Shown: positions 25,545 to 34,593, counted from the first letter of the stretch. The stretch: 57,301 nucleotides of DNA from Erysipelotrichaceae bacterium (GCA_022767445.1 JALENJ010000060.1:1-57301); one strand, 5' to 3'. Program-made: numbers and translations. The notes: generated by a model from the letters alone, not told the origin.

Positions 25545-26438
25545 ATGAAAAAGATATTGATGATTGGTTCGGCACATGTTGATTTTGTGTCATATGTAGA
25601 TAAACTACCACAAGGAAATGAAGATTTTAATATACTGAGTCAGACACAGAAAATATCAGGTACTGGCTTTCAAGCAGCTACGATCTTTCAACGTTTTGGT
25701 TTTTCTTATGCGTTATACGCACCTGTAGGTACTGGTGTTTATGGTGAGATGGTTGAAGAACAATTCCGTAAACAAAGAATTGAGATTGAACAAAGAGTAG
25801 AAGAAGTAAATGGTTGTACTTACCATATGATTGATCAAGCTGGAAATCAAAGTTATTTTAGTGTTCCTGGTGGAGAGTATAACTTTGATATTTCATATGC
25901 ACAAACATTAGATAAAGATGATATTTATGCTGTCTTGTTGTTTGGTGAGATGCTAAGTCAAGAGGGAATTGTAGACCTTTTAAATACTTTGGATGATTTA
26001 GAAAAGCCTATCTATTTTGTACCAGGTGAATTTGGTGATCAAATGGATGAGGATGTATTCCGTGCACTTATATCTCTACAACCAACATTACTTTTATCAG
26101 AATTTGATGCTTTTTATCTGACTGGTGAAAGATTCCATGATTTAAAGATGACGGCTGAATATTTACATGAACTTACCAAAGCACCTGTCATGGTAAATAA
26201 AGAATCTGAAGGTACATATTGGTATGGCGATGAGAAGTTCATGGTTCCATGTCCAAGTAAGATTAATATTGAATTACAAGCTACGCTTTTTACCCTTGCA
26301 CAATTAGCAGGTGTCGATGCGAAGAATAGTCTATTATTTACCAATGACTTTGTACAAACATTACAAAAGGAACAGGATGATTTTACCTTCGAAGAAGGTA
26401 AGCAAAAGCTTGCAAATATCATCTTAAATAAATCATGA
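25545..26438 (+). CDS. PfkB-family carbohydrate kinase-like protein, likely inactive
   Basis: A 297-residue ribokinase-fold protein. The N-terminus (MIGSAHVDFVSYVDKLPQGN) and the sugar-binding GTGFQAATIFQRFG match PfkB kinases. Where the family has the catalytic GAGD box (about residues 247-262), this protein reads INIELQATLFTLAQLAG, with no Gly-Ala-Gly-Asp. Phosphotransfer is therefore doubtful and a binding or regulatory role is possible. No ribosome site precedes the ATG, and the -10 box is 6 nt away. The gene overlaps the following P-type ATPase by 4 bp, so the two are probably co-translated. Confidence 0.75.
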   Translation: MKKILMIGSAHVDFVSYVDKLPQGNEDFNILSQTQKISGTGFQAATIFQRFGFSYALYAPVGTGVYGEMVEEQFRKQRIEIEQRVEEVNGCTYHMIDQAGNQSYFSVPGGEYNFDISYAQTLDKDDIYAVLLFGEMLSQEGIVDLLNTLDDLEKPIYFVPGEFGDQMDEDVFRALISLQPTLLLSEFDAFYLTGERFHDLKMTAEYLHELTKAPVMVNKESEGTYWYGDEKFMVPCPSKINIELQATLFTLAQLAGVDAKNSLLFTNDFVQTLQKEQDDFTFEEGKQKLANIILNKS

Positions 26439-28708
26439 ATATAAAGGGTTTAACTTCACAAGAAGTAAAGAGAAAAGTTGAAGAAGGTAAAGTCAATTCA
26501 AAGATCAACAAATTATCGAAGAGTACATTTGAAATCATTCAAGAGAATGTATTTACCTACTTTAATCTTTTAAATTTAATATTGTTTATTCTTGTCATAT
26601 CGACTGGTGAATATAAGAATGCGATGTTTATGGGAGCTGTCATCATAAACACGTGTATCGGTATCATACAAGAATTACGTGCGAAAAAGTTACTGGATAA
26701 AGTGCGTATTTTAACTGCGTCTAAAGTGATGGTAAGTCGTGATGAGGCATGGATTGAAATTGATGTAAAAGATATCGTTGAAGATGATTTATTGCGGTTG
26801 AATGCTGGCAGTCAAATACCGATTGATGGCTTTATCCAACAAGGAAGTCTTGAGTTAAATGAAAGTTTACTAACTGGTGAATCAGATACAATTTATAAGT
26901 CAGTTGGTAATCAAGTATATAGTGGTACCTATATTTTAAGTGGTAGTGCCTATGTGAAGGTGAGTGCTGTAGGAAAACAACGTCAAGCCGAGAAGATACT
27001 ATCTGGCAAGAAAGTTTTTGGATTTCAAAAAAGCGCTCTTCAAAATGATTTAAAGAAATTAATACAGATTGTTTCGGTATTGATTATTCCGGTAGGATTA
27101 TCGCTTTATTTCATGCATACAGGGCTAATGCATATATCACATAAAGAAGCGATACTAAGAGTCAGTGCAGCAGTGATTGGTATGATACCAGAGGGTTTGG
27201 TTGTACTAACAAGTGTCGCTCTTGCGGTATCTGTAATACGTTTATTAAAACAGAATGCTTTGGTTCAAGAATTATACGCAATTGAATCACTGGCAAGAGT
27301 AGATACGCTATGCTTAGATAAAACAGGTACTTTAACACAAGGTGATATGCAAGTGGTTGATTTAAATATCATATCTGATATTTCAAAGGAACAACTCAGT
27401 GCATACATGCAAGCATACTTATCCAAAGAAGAAAATCCAAATGAAACAGGACTGGCACTGAAACAATATTTTCGTAGCGATACACAAATTGAGATAGATG
27501 AATATCATCCTTTCTCTAGTGAGCGTAAGTATACAAGTGCACATATAAAGGATGTGGGTACTCTTCATGTTGGTGCGCTTGAATTTATCATACCTGATGA
27601 AAGTAGCGCATATCAGAGATACATCAAACATGATGGTTTACGTACACTTACAATTGCTTTAAAGAAGGATATGGAAAATGAATGTAAGATACTTGGGTTT
27701 GTATATCTACAAGATGTGATACGTCCACAGGTACAGAGTACTCTATCATTCTTCTATCAAAATGATGTTGATATTAAGGTGATCTCTGGTGATCATCCTG
27801 CTACGGTATCCGCAATCGCTAAGAAGGCGGGTGTCATGCATGCAGATGCGTATCTAGATATGTCACAAGAAGATGTTGATTATGATCAAGCTGTAAAGCA
27901 ATATACTGTTTTTGGTAGAGTGCTACCAAAACAGAAGAAAGAACTTTTAAAAGCACTACAAAGAAATCATCATACAGTCGCAATGGTAGGGGATGGGGTT
28001 AATGATGTACCATCTTTAAAACAAGCAGATGTTTCCATTGCGATGCTTGCAGGTGCTTCAGCTGCCAAAGATACAGCTGATATTGTACTTTTGGATAATA
28101 ACTTTGATGCTTTACCATCTATTTTATTCGAGGGAAGACGTGTGATTAACAATATCTCTAGAGCTTCCTCGATGTATTTGGTTAAGACGTTGTTTTCGTT
28201 CTTGTTGACGATCGTTGTTGTCCTTCTTCAACAAGAATATCCATTCATACCAGTGCATCTAACGATGATCAGTGCAATCTGTGTAGGAATACCGACGTTG
28301 TTCTTACAGTTTGAAGAAAGTTTTGAGAAAGTGAAGGGTAGATTCTTAGTGGAATCCTTTAAACATGCATTGCCATCCGCAATCATGATTGTCCTTGTGA
28401 GTATTAGTTTGATGATAGCTAAGATGGTTCTTAACCTACCACAAGGATTAATGAATGGGATACTGGTTGTTGTCAGTGGTTTTATCTATTTATATACACT
28501 GTATCGTTTATATCAACCTTTGAGTCGATATCGAAAATATGTACTAGCTACGATGAGTATTCTGTTTATCCTGGTGTATTATTTTACACAACCACTATTG
28601 GGAATTTATCTAACAATCAATCTAATACCAATTGTATGTGGGTATATCGCAGTTAGTATCCTAGGAATTCATTTTGTTTCACAACTTATACAAGAGCGAT
28701 TCAAATAG
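26435..28708 (+). CDS. P-type cation-transporting ATPase (CtpE-like)
   Basis: Membrane cation pump of 757 residues. The actuator motif LLTGESD is near residue 147. The membrane helix with PEGL (MIPEGLVVLTS) comes before the phosphorylation site D295-KTGTLT. The nucleotide domain follows, with VISGDHPATV, then the hinge AMVGDGVNDVPSLKQADV. No N-terminal metal-binding domain is present. The PEGL motif and compact size recall the CtpE group (linked to Ca2+ in mycobacteria), so Ca2+ or a similar ion is a guess. It overlaps the PfkB-like gene (ATGA). Confidence 0.85.
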   Translation: MNIKGLTSQEVKRKVEEGKVNSKINKLSKSTFEIIQENVFTYFNLLNLILFILVISTGEYKNAMFMGAVIINTCIGIIQELRAKKLLDKVRILTASKVMVSRDEAWIEIDVKDIVEDDLLRLNAGSQIPIDGFIQQGSLELNESLLTGESDTIYKSVGNQVYSGTYILSGSAYVKVSAVGKQRQAEKILSGKKVFGFQKSALQNDLKKLIQIVSVLIIPVGLSLYFMHTGLMHISHKEAILRVSAAVIGMIPEGLVVLTSVALAVSVIRLLKQNALVQELYAIESLARVDTLCLDKTGTLTQGDMQVVDLNIISDISKEQLSAYMQAYLSKEENPNETGLALKQYFRSDTQIEIDEYHPFSSERKYTSAHIKDVGTLHVGALEFIIPDESSAYQRYIKHDGLRTLTIALKKDMENECKILGFVYLQDVIRPQVQSTLSFFYQNDVDIKVISGDHPATVSAIAKKAGVMHADAYLDMSQEDVDYDQAVKQYTVFGRVLPKQKKELLKALQRNHHTVAMVGDGVNDVPSLKQADVSIAMLAGASAAKDTADIVLLDNNFDALPSILFEGRRVINNISRASSMYLVKTLFSFLLTIVVVLLQQEYPFIPVHLTMISAICVGIPTLFLQFEESFEKVKGRFLVESFKHALPSAIMIVLVSISLMIAKMVLNLPQGLMNGILVVVSGFIYLYTLYRLYQPLSRYRKYVLATMSILFILVYYFTQPLLGIYLTINLIPIVCGYIAVSILGIHFVSQLIQERFK

Positions 28709-28788
28709 GGGTGAAATACACAGGATAGATTCACTTTTCTGATATTGTTTAGGCACAAGAAGTTCGTGCATTTTGGAATATCCTTGTG

Positions 28789-28794
28789 TATAAT
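28789..28794 (+). promoter_or_regulatory. -10 box of tRNA-Leu gene
   Basis: TATAAT at 28789-28794 lies 12 bp before the tRNA. No convincing -35 is visible at 16-18 bp. Confidence 0.5.
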
Positions 28795-28806
28795 TACTAT
28801 TGCGAT

Positions 28807-28888
28807 GCGGATATGGTGAAACTGGTATACACGCTGATTTCAGGTGTCAGTGAGGCGACTCATGCAGGTTCGAATCCTGTTATCCGCA
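28807..28888 (+). tRNA. tRNA-Leu (CAG)
   Basis: Acceptor GCGGATA pairs with TATCCGC. Anticodon stem CTGAT/GTCAG encloses loop TTCAGGT (CAG). There is a long variable arm and no encoded CCA. Confidence 0.9.
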
Positions 28889-28903
28889 CTACATAGTACT
28901 CTT

Positions 28904-28928
28904 AGCCCAGCGATGGGCTTTTATTTTT
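28904..28928 (+). terminator. Terminator of tRNA-Leu
   Basis: AGCCCA (28904-28909) pairs with TGGGCT (28914-28919) around GCGA, followed by TTTATTTTT. Confidence 0.85.
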
Positions 28929-28964
28929 GTGAGTTTCTTATACAATGTATGTAGTGAGGTTATT

Positions 28965-29528
28965 ATGAAAGTCGTAAAGAATGAGGAAATTAATGATCAT
29001 TTATTTCAACAGATGATAGAGTTAGACCATCAAGTTTGGCCTGCTTCATCAGAAACACATCTTTCAACGGAATATCTGTATGGACTGTATCAAGATACGA
29101 AGGATGCGATGTTTTTTGCGGTGGATGATCATGGAAATCTGATGGGGTATCAGACAATCATCTTTGTGGATAAAAAGAACTTTGATGAGTATTATCGCAC
29201 TGGCAATTTTATGTTGTTGAAGAATATCGGTATGCATAAAGGGGATAATATCCTTTACATCTATACTGCCAATGTGAAAGATGAATACCAAGGTAGTGGT
29301 TGTATGAAGTACATTGGACAAAGTATTGCCCAATGGTTAGAAGAGAGAGAAAAAGAAGGTTATCATGTCAGTGTTGCTTATGCGGAGGCAGTCAGTGACT
29401 CTGGGGTTAGGACGATTCTACAAGGCTTTGAGATGGAAGCTATGGATGATGTGGATGAAAATGGACTCGGACACTACATCCTAAAGGACGGTATGCGTGC
29501 ATACCGCAGGAAAATGTTAAAGAAATAA
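28965..29528 (+). CDS. GNAT-family acetyltransferase-like protein
   Basis: A 187-residue cytosolic protein. ATG 28965 follows GTGAGG. The acetyl-CoA motif is visible as YIYTANVKDEYQGSGCMKYI (Q-x-S-G-x) near residues 108-127. ISQ-like helices and a closing GFEMEAMDD strand follow. The substrate is unknown. The next gene starts 21 bp downstream, so the two may be co-transcribed. Confidence 0.7.
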   Translation: MKVVKNEEINDHLFQQMIELDHQVWPASSETHLSTEYLYGLYQDTKDAMFFAVDDHGNLMGYQTIIFVDKKNFDEYYRTGNFMLLKNIGMHKGDNILYIYTANVKDEYQGSGCMKYIGQSIAQWLEEREKEGYHVSVAYAEAVSDSGVRTILQGFEMEAMDDVDENGLGHYILKDGMRAYRRKMLKK

Positions 29529-29549
29529 TATGAATCTTAAGAGGCATAT

Positions 29550-30269
29550 ATGAGGGGACTTGGGACAATTATTAATGTGGCACTCATTATTGTGGGTGGA
29601 ACCTTGGGTTGTATGTTTAGCGATAGGATACAGAAGAAAATCCAAGAGACTTTATTTATTGTGACGTGAGTTTGTATCTTGTTTATAGGGATAGCTGGTA
29701 CACTACAACATATGTTAGTGATAGAGAATTCATCTCTACAAGTGCAAAATTTCATGATGATTATCTGTTGTTTATCAATCGGTACGATTGTTGGTGAGAA
29801 AATAGACATTGATCATCAGATTACCAACTTTGCCGAATATATAAACCAAAAGACAAATAACGAGAATAATACAAAATTCACAACTGCTTTTGTGAATACA
29901 AGTTGTATTGTATGTATTGGTGCGATGGCCATCATAGGAGCGATACAAGATGGAGTTCATGGTGATATCACTATCTTAACTGCCAAGGGCATTGTGGATT
30001 GTATCATTGTCTGTATTATGAGCGCTTCCTTAGGAAAGGGTTGTGTATTCTCTGCGATTCCAGTCAGCTTATTTCAAGGTAGTATTACGCTACTAGCTAT
30101 TTTTATCCATCGTTTGATTGTACCAGCTGCCCTAGATGACTTATCTTGTGTTGGATCAATTATGATTTTCTGTGTTGGTTTAAATATGATTTTCGACAAG
30201 AAGATACGTGTCAGTAATATGTTACCAGCAATTCTTGTCGCTATTATTTGGGGTACAATTTTTCATTAG
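29550..30269 (+). pseudogene. DUF554 family membrane protein with in-frame TGA
   Basis: The frame opens at ATG 29550 (after AAGAGG) with RGLGTIINVALIIVGGTLG, the typical DUF554 start. It meets TGA at 29667-29669 (codon 40), then continues in the same frame with VCILFIGIAGTLQHM and further spans to 30269. Only one base change would restore a full-length gene of about 239 codons. TGA is a normal stop elsewhere in the window. Either the gene is freshly inactivated, or it is read through, or this is a sequencing error. Re-initiation at TTG 29679 is also possible. Confidence 0.75.
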
Positions 30270-30284
30270 TGATTAATAACTGGG

Positions 30285-30315
30285 GATGATTTCCAATTGG
30301 ATATCATCTTTTTTT
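30285..30315 (+). terminator. Terminator after DUF554 gene
   Basis: GATGAT (30285-30290) pairs with ATCATC (30303-30308), with an inner CCAATTGG, followed by TTTTTTT. Confidence 0.75.
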
Positions 30316-30356
30316 CGTTTTCCTAATTACCAATTTTGGTTGAAATATCCTCACAT

Positions 30357-30405
30357 ATGTTCAATAATAGATGGGTATTTGAAAAAATGAACAAAAGGTG
30401 AACAT
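30357..30405 (+). promoter_or_regulatory. Repeated TGAACA sites over the choline-operon start region
   Basis: TGAACA occurs at 30388-30393 and 30399-30404. Its inverse TGTTCA is at 30358-30363; ATGTTCA and TGAACAT are perfect complements. The last copy overlaps the ribosome site AAAGGTG. They are candidate binding sites for the HTH domain encoded just downstream, or a leader hairpin. Confidence 0.45.
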
Positions 30406-30408
30406 CTT

Positions 30409-32187
30409 ATGGATATTAACAAATCAAATTTTAAAGTGCTAGTTGCCTATGTTGATCAACATAAGCATACACAAAGAGAAGTTGCGAATCAGACAGACTT
30501 GTCACTAGGTCTTGTTAATTCAATCGTTACGGATATGAAGAAAGATGGATTAATTGATGATGCTGGGATTATGACCTCAGCTGGATTGGACGCTTTAAAA
30601 CCATATCAGGTTGATAATGCGATCATCATGGCGGCAGGAATGAGTAGTCGCTTTGCACCATTATCGTATGAGAAACCAAAAGCTTTACTCAATGTTAAGG
30701 GAGAAGTACTGATCGAAAGAGAAATCAGACAACTCCAAGAAGCAGGGATTCATGACATAACGATTGTTGTTGGATACATGAAAGAGAAACTGTATTATCT
30801 TGCAGACAAATTTAATGTAAAAATTGTAGTGAATGAAGACTACTATCGTTACAACAACACGTCAACATTGATGTGTGTACTGGATCGTTTAAAGAACACA
30901 TATATCTGTTCATCAGATAATTACTTTAAAGAGAATGTATTTGAAAAATATGTATTCTCTTCATATTACGCTGCTATCTATGCGGAAGGAAAAACGGAAG
31001 AGTACTGCTTAAAAACAGAGAAGAGCGGCCGTATCAAAGAGGTTACGATTGGTGGCGAAGATGCTTGGTATATGTGTGGACATGTATATTGGAACCATGA
31101 TTTCAGTGATAAGTTTAAGAAGATTTTAGTGGACTCATACGGTGAAATGGAAACCAAAACACAGTTGTGGGAAAACCTATATATGAAACATCTAAAGGAA
31201 CTTGATTTATATATCCACAAGTATCCAAAAGATGCGATTAAAGAGTTTGACTCACTGGAAGAATTACGTGTTTTTGATAAGAACTATTTAAGAAATGGAG
31301 ATTCTAAAATCCTAAAAAATATCTCCAAAATTCTTAATTGCAAAGATGAAGATATCACTGGTATCGTTCCTATCAAGTCAGGCTTAACAAATGTCTCATT
31401 CAAGTTTGAGGTAGATGGTAAATCTTACGTGTATCGTCATCCAGGACAGGGAACTGAGAAGTATATCAACCGTGCAAGTGAAGCTGAATCTATGCAGGTA
31501 GCTAAGGAATTGCACTTAGATGATACGTTTGTATATATCGACGCCAAAGAGGGCTGGAAGATTTCACGTTATATCGACAATGCAAGATTATTGGATTATG
31601 AAAACGAAGATCAAGTCAAGCAAGCTCTACAGATGATACACAAATTACATACGTCGAATATGAAGACGAATTGTACTTTCGATTTCTGGAAAGAGATCGA
31701 TGGATTCTATACTTCAATCAAAGAGGCACAAAGAGATGATTTCGAGGGAATTGATGACTTAAAGAGTCTGATGGCACAAGTGAAATCTTGTGTAGAGAAA
31801 GATCAGACAGAGAAATGTCTATGCCATTGCGATTGTTATAATCCTAACTTCTTAATCGATGATAATGACAACATGTATTTAATCGATTGGGAGTATTCAG
31901 GAATGTGCGATCCAGCAGGGGATATTGGCACATTCATCGCTTGTTCTCCATACACGATGGACCAAGCTGATCAAGTCATTGCATGGTATCTAGGACATAC
32001 GCCATCCAAAGAGGAAGTCAGACACTTCTTAGGCTATGTATCGATTGCCTCATATTACTGGTTTGTGTGGTCATTGTATCAAGATTGTGTTGGTAAACCA
32101 GTAGGCGAGTGGCAATACCTATGGTATAAATCAACAAAAGCCTATGCGAAACGAACAATTCAACTATATAAGGAGCAATCACTATGA
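30409..32187 (+). CDS. HTH - phosphocholine cytidylyltransferase - choline kinase fusion
   Basis: A 592-residue tripartite protein. Residues 1-68 form a winged helix (THREV...SLGLVNSIVTDMKKDGLI). Residues 70-300 form a sugar-nucleotide/LicC-type transferase with AIIMAAGMSSRF and YEKPKALL. Residues 305-592 form a LicA-type choline kinase with H473-C-D475-C-Y-N-P-N480 and LIDWEYSG. Together they would phosphorylate choline and activate it to CDP-choline for cell-surface decoration. The HTH suggests added self-regulation. The next two genes (small membrane protein, NCS1 permease) overlap in start-stop fashion, suggesting uptake coupled to activation. Confidence 0.85.
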   Translation: MDINKSNFKVLVAYVDQHKHTQREVANQTDLSLGLVNSIVTDMKKDGLIDDAGIMTSAGLDALKPYQVDNAIIMAAGMSSRFAPLSYEKPKALLNVKGEVLIEREIRQLQEAGIHDITIVVGYMKEKLYYLADKFNVKIVVNEDYYRYNNTSTLMCVLDRLKNTYICSSDNYFKENVFEKYVFSSYYAAIYAEGKTEEYCLKTEKSGRIKEVTIGGEDAWYMCGHVYWNHDFSDKFKKILVDSYGEMETKTQLWENLYMKHLKELDLYIHKYPKDAIKEFDSLEELRVFDKNYLRNGDSKILKNISKILNCKDEDITGIVPIKSGLTNVSFKFEVDGKSYVYRHPGQGTEKYINRASEAESMQVAKELHLDDTFVYIDAKEGWKISRYIDNARLLDYENEDQVKQALQMIHKLHTSNMKTNCTFDFWKEIDGFYTSIKEAQRDDFEGIDDLKSLMAQVKSCVEKDQTEKCLCHCDCYNPNFLIDDNDNMYLIDWEYSGMCDPAGDIGTFIACSPYTMDQADQVIAWYLGHTPSKEEVRHFLGYVSIASYYWFVWSLYQDCVGKPVGEWQYLWYKSTKAYAKRTIQLYKEQSL

Positions 32188-32366
32188 GTGAAAAATCAAT
32201 CGAAGAACTAATTAAAGAAGAAACAGAAAACCGTATCAAAATTATGTCCGATAAGGATTATGTCTTTCCTGAAAGAATCAATCAGAAAGATTACATCGCA
32301 ATCATTTCACTGATTGTAATTTGTTTAGTACTTATCGTTTTATGTATGATGGGAGCAATTCAGTAA
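32184..32366 (+). CDS. Small single-span membrane protein
   Basis: A 60-residue protein: a charged N-terminal half (EELIKEETENRIKIMSDKD) followed by one membrane span (YIAIISLIVICLVLIVLCMM). Its ATG overlaps the preceding stop and its stop overlaps the permease ATG. Tight coupling suggests an accessory subunit of the NCS1 permease. I know of no named family for it. Confidence 0.75.
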   Translation: MSEKSIEELIKEETENRIKIMSDKDYVFPERINQKDYIAIISLIVICLVLIVLCMMGAIQ

Positions 32367-33793
32367 TGGCAGAGTTAGATTATATTAAACAAGAGACAGT
32401 CACTGGTGCTGTTCCAATGTTAAACAAAGAGAGACAATACTCTTTTACAGATTTATTTTTGACAACCAGTGGTTTTGCGATTGCGACGTGGTGCTATACA
32501 CAAGGTGCATATGTTGCACAATATCTTGGCTTTAAGCAGATGTTAATCAATATCTTTTGCTTTAACATTGTTTGGGTATTGATTTCATGTTTGCCAGTAT
32601 TATTCGCTGTTCGCTATGGAATTGATTTATGGATTTGGTTGCGTTCTGTTTTAGGTATTAAAGGTGTAGCGATCCTAGCGGTTGTCATCAGTCTAGCAAA
32701 CTTTGGATGGTATGCGGTTGATGCGAACTTATTTGCTAGTTCTATGATTAATCTAGCAAATGGATTGGGATTGGTATTGGATGCCAATATCTGGAAGCCG
32801 ATACTCGGTGTGGCTTGTGTTGTACTAGGTACACTGATTGCACTGGGTGGACCAGAAGTTATCAAATGGACAAATCGTGTCCTTGTAACATCTTTATTAA
32901 TTGTCGGTGTGATCGTTGTCATCATTAGTTTGACTAGTGTTCCTATCTCAGTGATTAATGCGATTAAACCAGACACAAGTCTATATGATACTGCCCTTGG
33001 AAGATTTATGTTATCAGCAGAAGGTAACGTTGCCTTTGCGTTTTCTTGGTCAACACAAGCACTAGTCATGCCACGACTTGCCAAGACAGAGCGCAGTGGT
33101 TATTGGGCAACAACATTATCATATGGTTTTGTGGCACCATTCTTCGTAGCAGCTGGTGGTATTATGGCACTTGCGATGTTTGCTAAGTTTGGCTATTACG
33201 AAAGTGATCCAACAACAATGCTAGCGATGTTAGCTGGACCTGCATTCTCCTTTTTAAGTCTACTCATGGTAGCTTTTGCGAATATAGGAACACAGGGTAC
33301 AGGTTCTTATGTCAACTGTATGATTGTAAAGAGCGGTTTACCACAAATCAAATATAAGACATTAGTTATTATCTCCATGTTCTATGTTAGCTTCTTGACC
33401 CTATGGGGATGGGTGATGGATAACTTTGGTAAATTCATTTCATGTGCTGCATATATTCAAGGCCCAATTATTGGCATCATCGTGGTAGACTACTTGATTG
33501 TTAAAAAGAGAAAGATATCATTCCGTAGTTTGTATGACATTGGTGAACACCATGCATACAAATTTACAAATGGTTTCAATCTAGTTGGTCTTGGATGTAT
33601 TTTAATCACATTCATAACAGCGATATTATTTGTCTATAACCCAGCTACCGGTGTCATTAAGAGTGATATCTTTATGATAACAACAGGCAGCGGATTCACT
33701 GCAATTATGGGTGGTCTACTTTATTGGATTGCGGCCATGACACCATTACATAAGTATATGTTAAGAGATCGTAATGAAATTGAATTTGAATAA
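32366..33793 (+). CDS. NCS1-family permease, probable choline uptake
   Basis: A 475-residue transporter with about twelve spans. ATG 32366 overlaps the previous stop. The N-terminal YSFTDLFLTTSGFAIATWCYTQGA and the QGPIIGIIVVDYLIVKKRK block resemble NCS1 (nucleobase/thiamine/allantoin) permeases. Position after a LicC-LicA fusion, in the place usually taken by LicB, suggests it imports choline or a related amine; that is an inference. A terminator follows. Confidence 0.78.
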   Translation: MAELDYIKQETVTGAVPMLNKERQYSFTDLFLTTSGFAIATWCYTQGAYVAQYLGFKQMLINIFCFNIVWVLISCLPVLFAVRYGIDLWIWLRSVLGIKGVAILAVVISLANFGWYAVDANLFASSMINLANGLGLVLDANIWKPILGVACVVLGTLIALGGPEVIKWTNRVLVTSLLIVGVIVVIISLTSVPISVINAIKPDTSLYDTALGRFMLSAEGNVAFAFSWSTQALVMPRLAKTERSGYWATTLSYGFVAPFFVAAGGIMALAMFAKFGYYESDPTTMLAMLAGPAFSFLSLLMVAFANIGTQGTGSYVNCMIVKSGLPQIKYKTLVIISMFYVSFLTLWGWVMDNFGKFISCAAYIQGPIIGIIVVDYLIVKKRKISFRSLYDIGEHHAYKFTNGFNLVGLGCILITFITAILFVYNPATGVIKSDIFMITTGSGFTAIMGGLLYWIAAMTPLHKYMLRDRNEIEFE

Positions 33794-33841
33794 ATCTCAT
33801 ACATTTAACTTTGAAACGAAGTCATGATAGATTCAAAAGAG

Positions 33842-33868
33842 CACTAGCTATCTAAGCTAGTGTTTTTT
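33842..33868 (+). terminator. Terminator of choline operon
   Basis: CACTAGCT (33842-33849) pairs with AGCTAGTG (33855-33862), followed by TTTTTT. Confidence 0.85.
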
Positions 33869-33924
33869 GATGGTCATATTTTATATAAATGTAGTCTTGG
33901 AATACATAAAACTCAGGCTAAAAT

Positions 33925-33947
33925 TTTGTTTATAATTTCTAAACAAA
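33925..33947 (+). promoter_or_regulatory. Operator-like dyad 1 before XRE-cupin gene
   Basis: TTTGTTTA and TAAACAAA form a perfect 8-bp inverted repeat with a 7-bp spacer. It shares CTAAACAAA with dyad 2, and the two bracket the promoter. Confidence 0.5.
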
Positions 33948-33963
33948 AAGTTTAAAAATACTA

Positions 33964-33991
33964 TTGCAATTCATGATGAATTTCATATAAT
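33964..33991 (+). promoter_or_regulatory. Promoter of XRE-cupin/pot operon
   Basis: TTGCAA (33964-33969) and TATAAT (33986-33991) have a 16-bp spacer. Confidence 0.7.
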
Positions 33992-34020
33992 TATTATTGT
34001 TTTATTACTGTTAAAAAATA

Positions 34021-34037
34021 GTTTAGTAAAACTAAAC
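34021..34037 (+). promoter_or_regulatory. Operator-like dyad 2
   Basis: GTTTAGT-AAA-ACTAAAC is a perfect 7-bp inverted repeat in the leader, 13 bp before the regulator start. It is probably a site for the XRE protein itself. Confidence 0.55.
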
Positions 34038-34050
34038 AAATGAGGTATAT

Positions 34051-34593
34051 ATGATTGATATTGGACAAAGGATAAAACAACTGCGAATCAAGAATGATTT
34101 AACTCTAGAAGAACTTGCGTCTAGAACCGAACTTACAAAGGGATTTTTATCACAACTGGAAAGAAATTTAACTTCTCCATCCATTCAAACTTTGGATGAT
34201 ATTGCGGAAGCGTTAGGGGTAGATATGTCCCGCTTTTTTGCGGAAGAACATGAGGAGAAAATTGTCTTTACACCAGAGGATGCCTTTGATGATGAACAAG
34301 ATGGTGTTATCACACACTGGATTGTACCGAATGCACAGAAGAATGATATGGAACCAATTCTACTCGAGTTGTCTTCTGGTACGAAGTCTAAACGTGTTGA
34401 ACCTCATCAAGGCCAAGAATTTGGATATGTGTTGAGTGGGAAAATCTATCTTTGTAGAGATGGTCATAAGAAGGGTGTTGTTGTAAGAAAAGGTGACACC
34501 TTCTATATCAAAGGGGATATTGCGCATTATCTAGAGAATCGCAGTAAGCAACTTGCGGAAGTGCTATGGATTAGCACGCCACCAGAATTTTAA
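34051..34593 (+). CDS. XRE-family regulator with cupin domain
   Basis: A 180-residue DNA-binding protein. An N-terminal helix-turn-helix occupies residues 1-60 (IGQRIKQLRIKNDLTLEELA ... LTKGFLSQLERN). A cupin sensor domain follows (about 105-175, VEPHQGQEFGYVLSGKI). This architecture commonly precedes potABCD in Firmicutes and senses polyamines or related amines. potA begins 12 bp after its stop. The dyads around its promoter suggest autoregulation and control of the whole operon. Confidence 0.88.
   Translation: MIDIGQRIKQLRIKNDLTLEELASRTELTKGFLSQLERNLTSPSIQTLDDIAEALGVDMSRFFAEEHEEKIVFTPEDAFDDEQDGVITHWIVPNAQKNDMEPILLELSSGTKSKRVEPHQGQEFGYVLSGKIYLCRDGHKKGVVVRKGDTFYIKGDIAHYLENRSKQLAEVLWISTPPEF

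Noticed and set aside
29667-29669. TGA in the DUF554 gene as recoded Trp or selenocysteine
   Set aside because: TGA ends oppD and the Y-polymerase gene normally. No SECIS-like hairpin or Cys-aligned position is evident.
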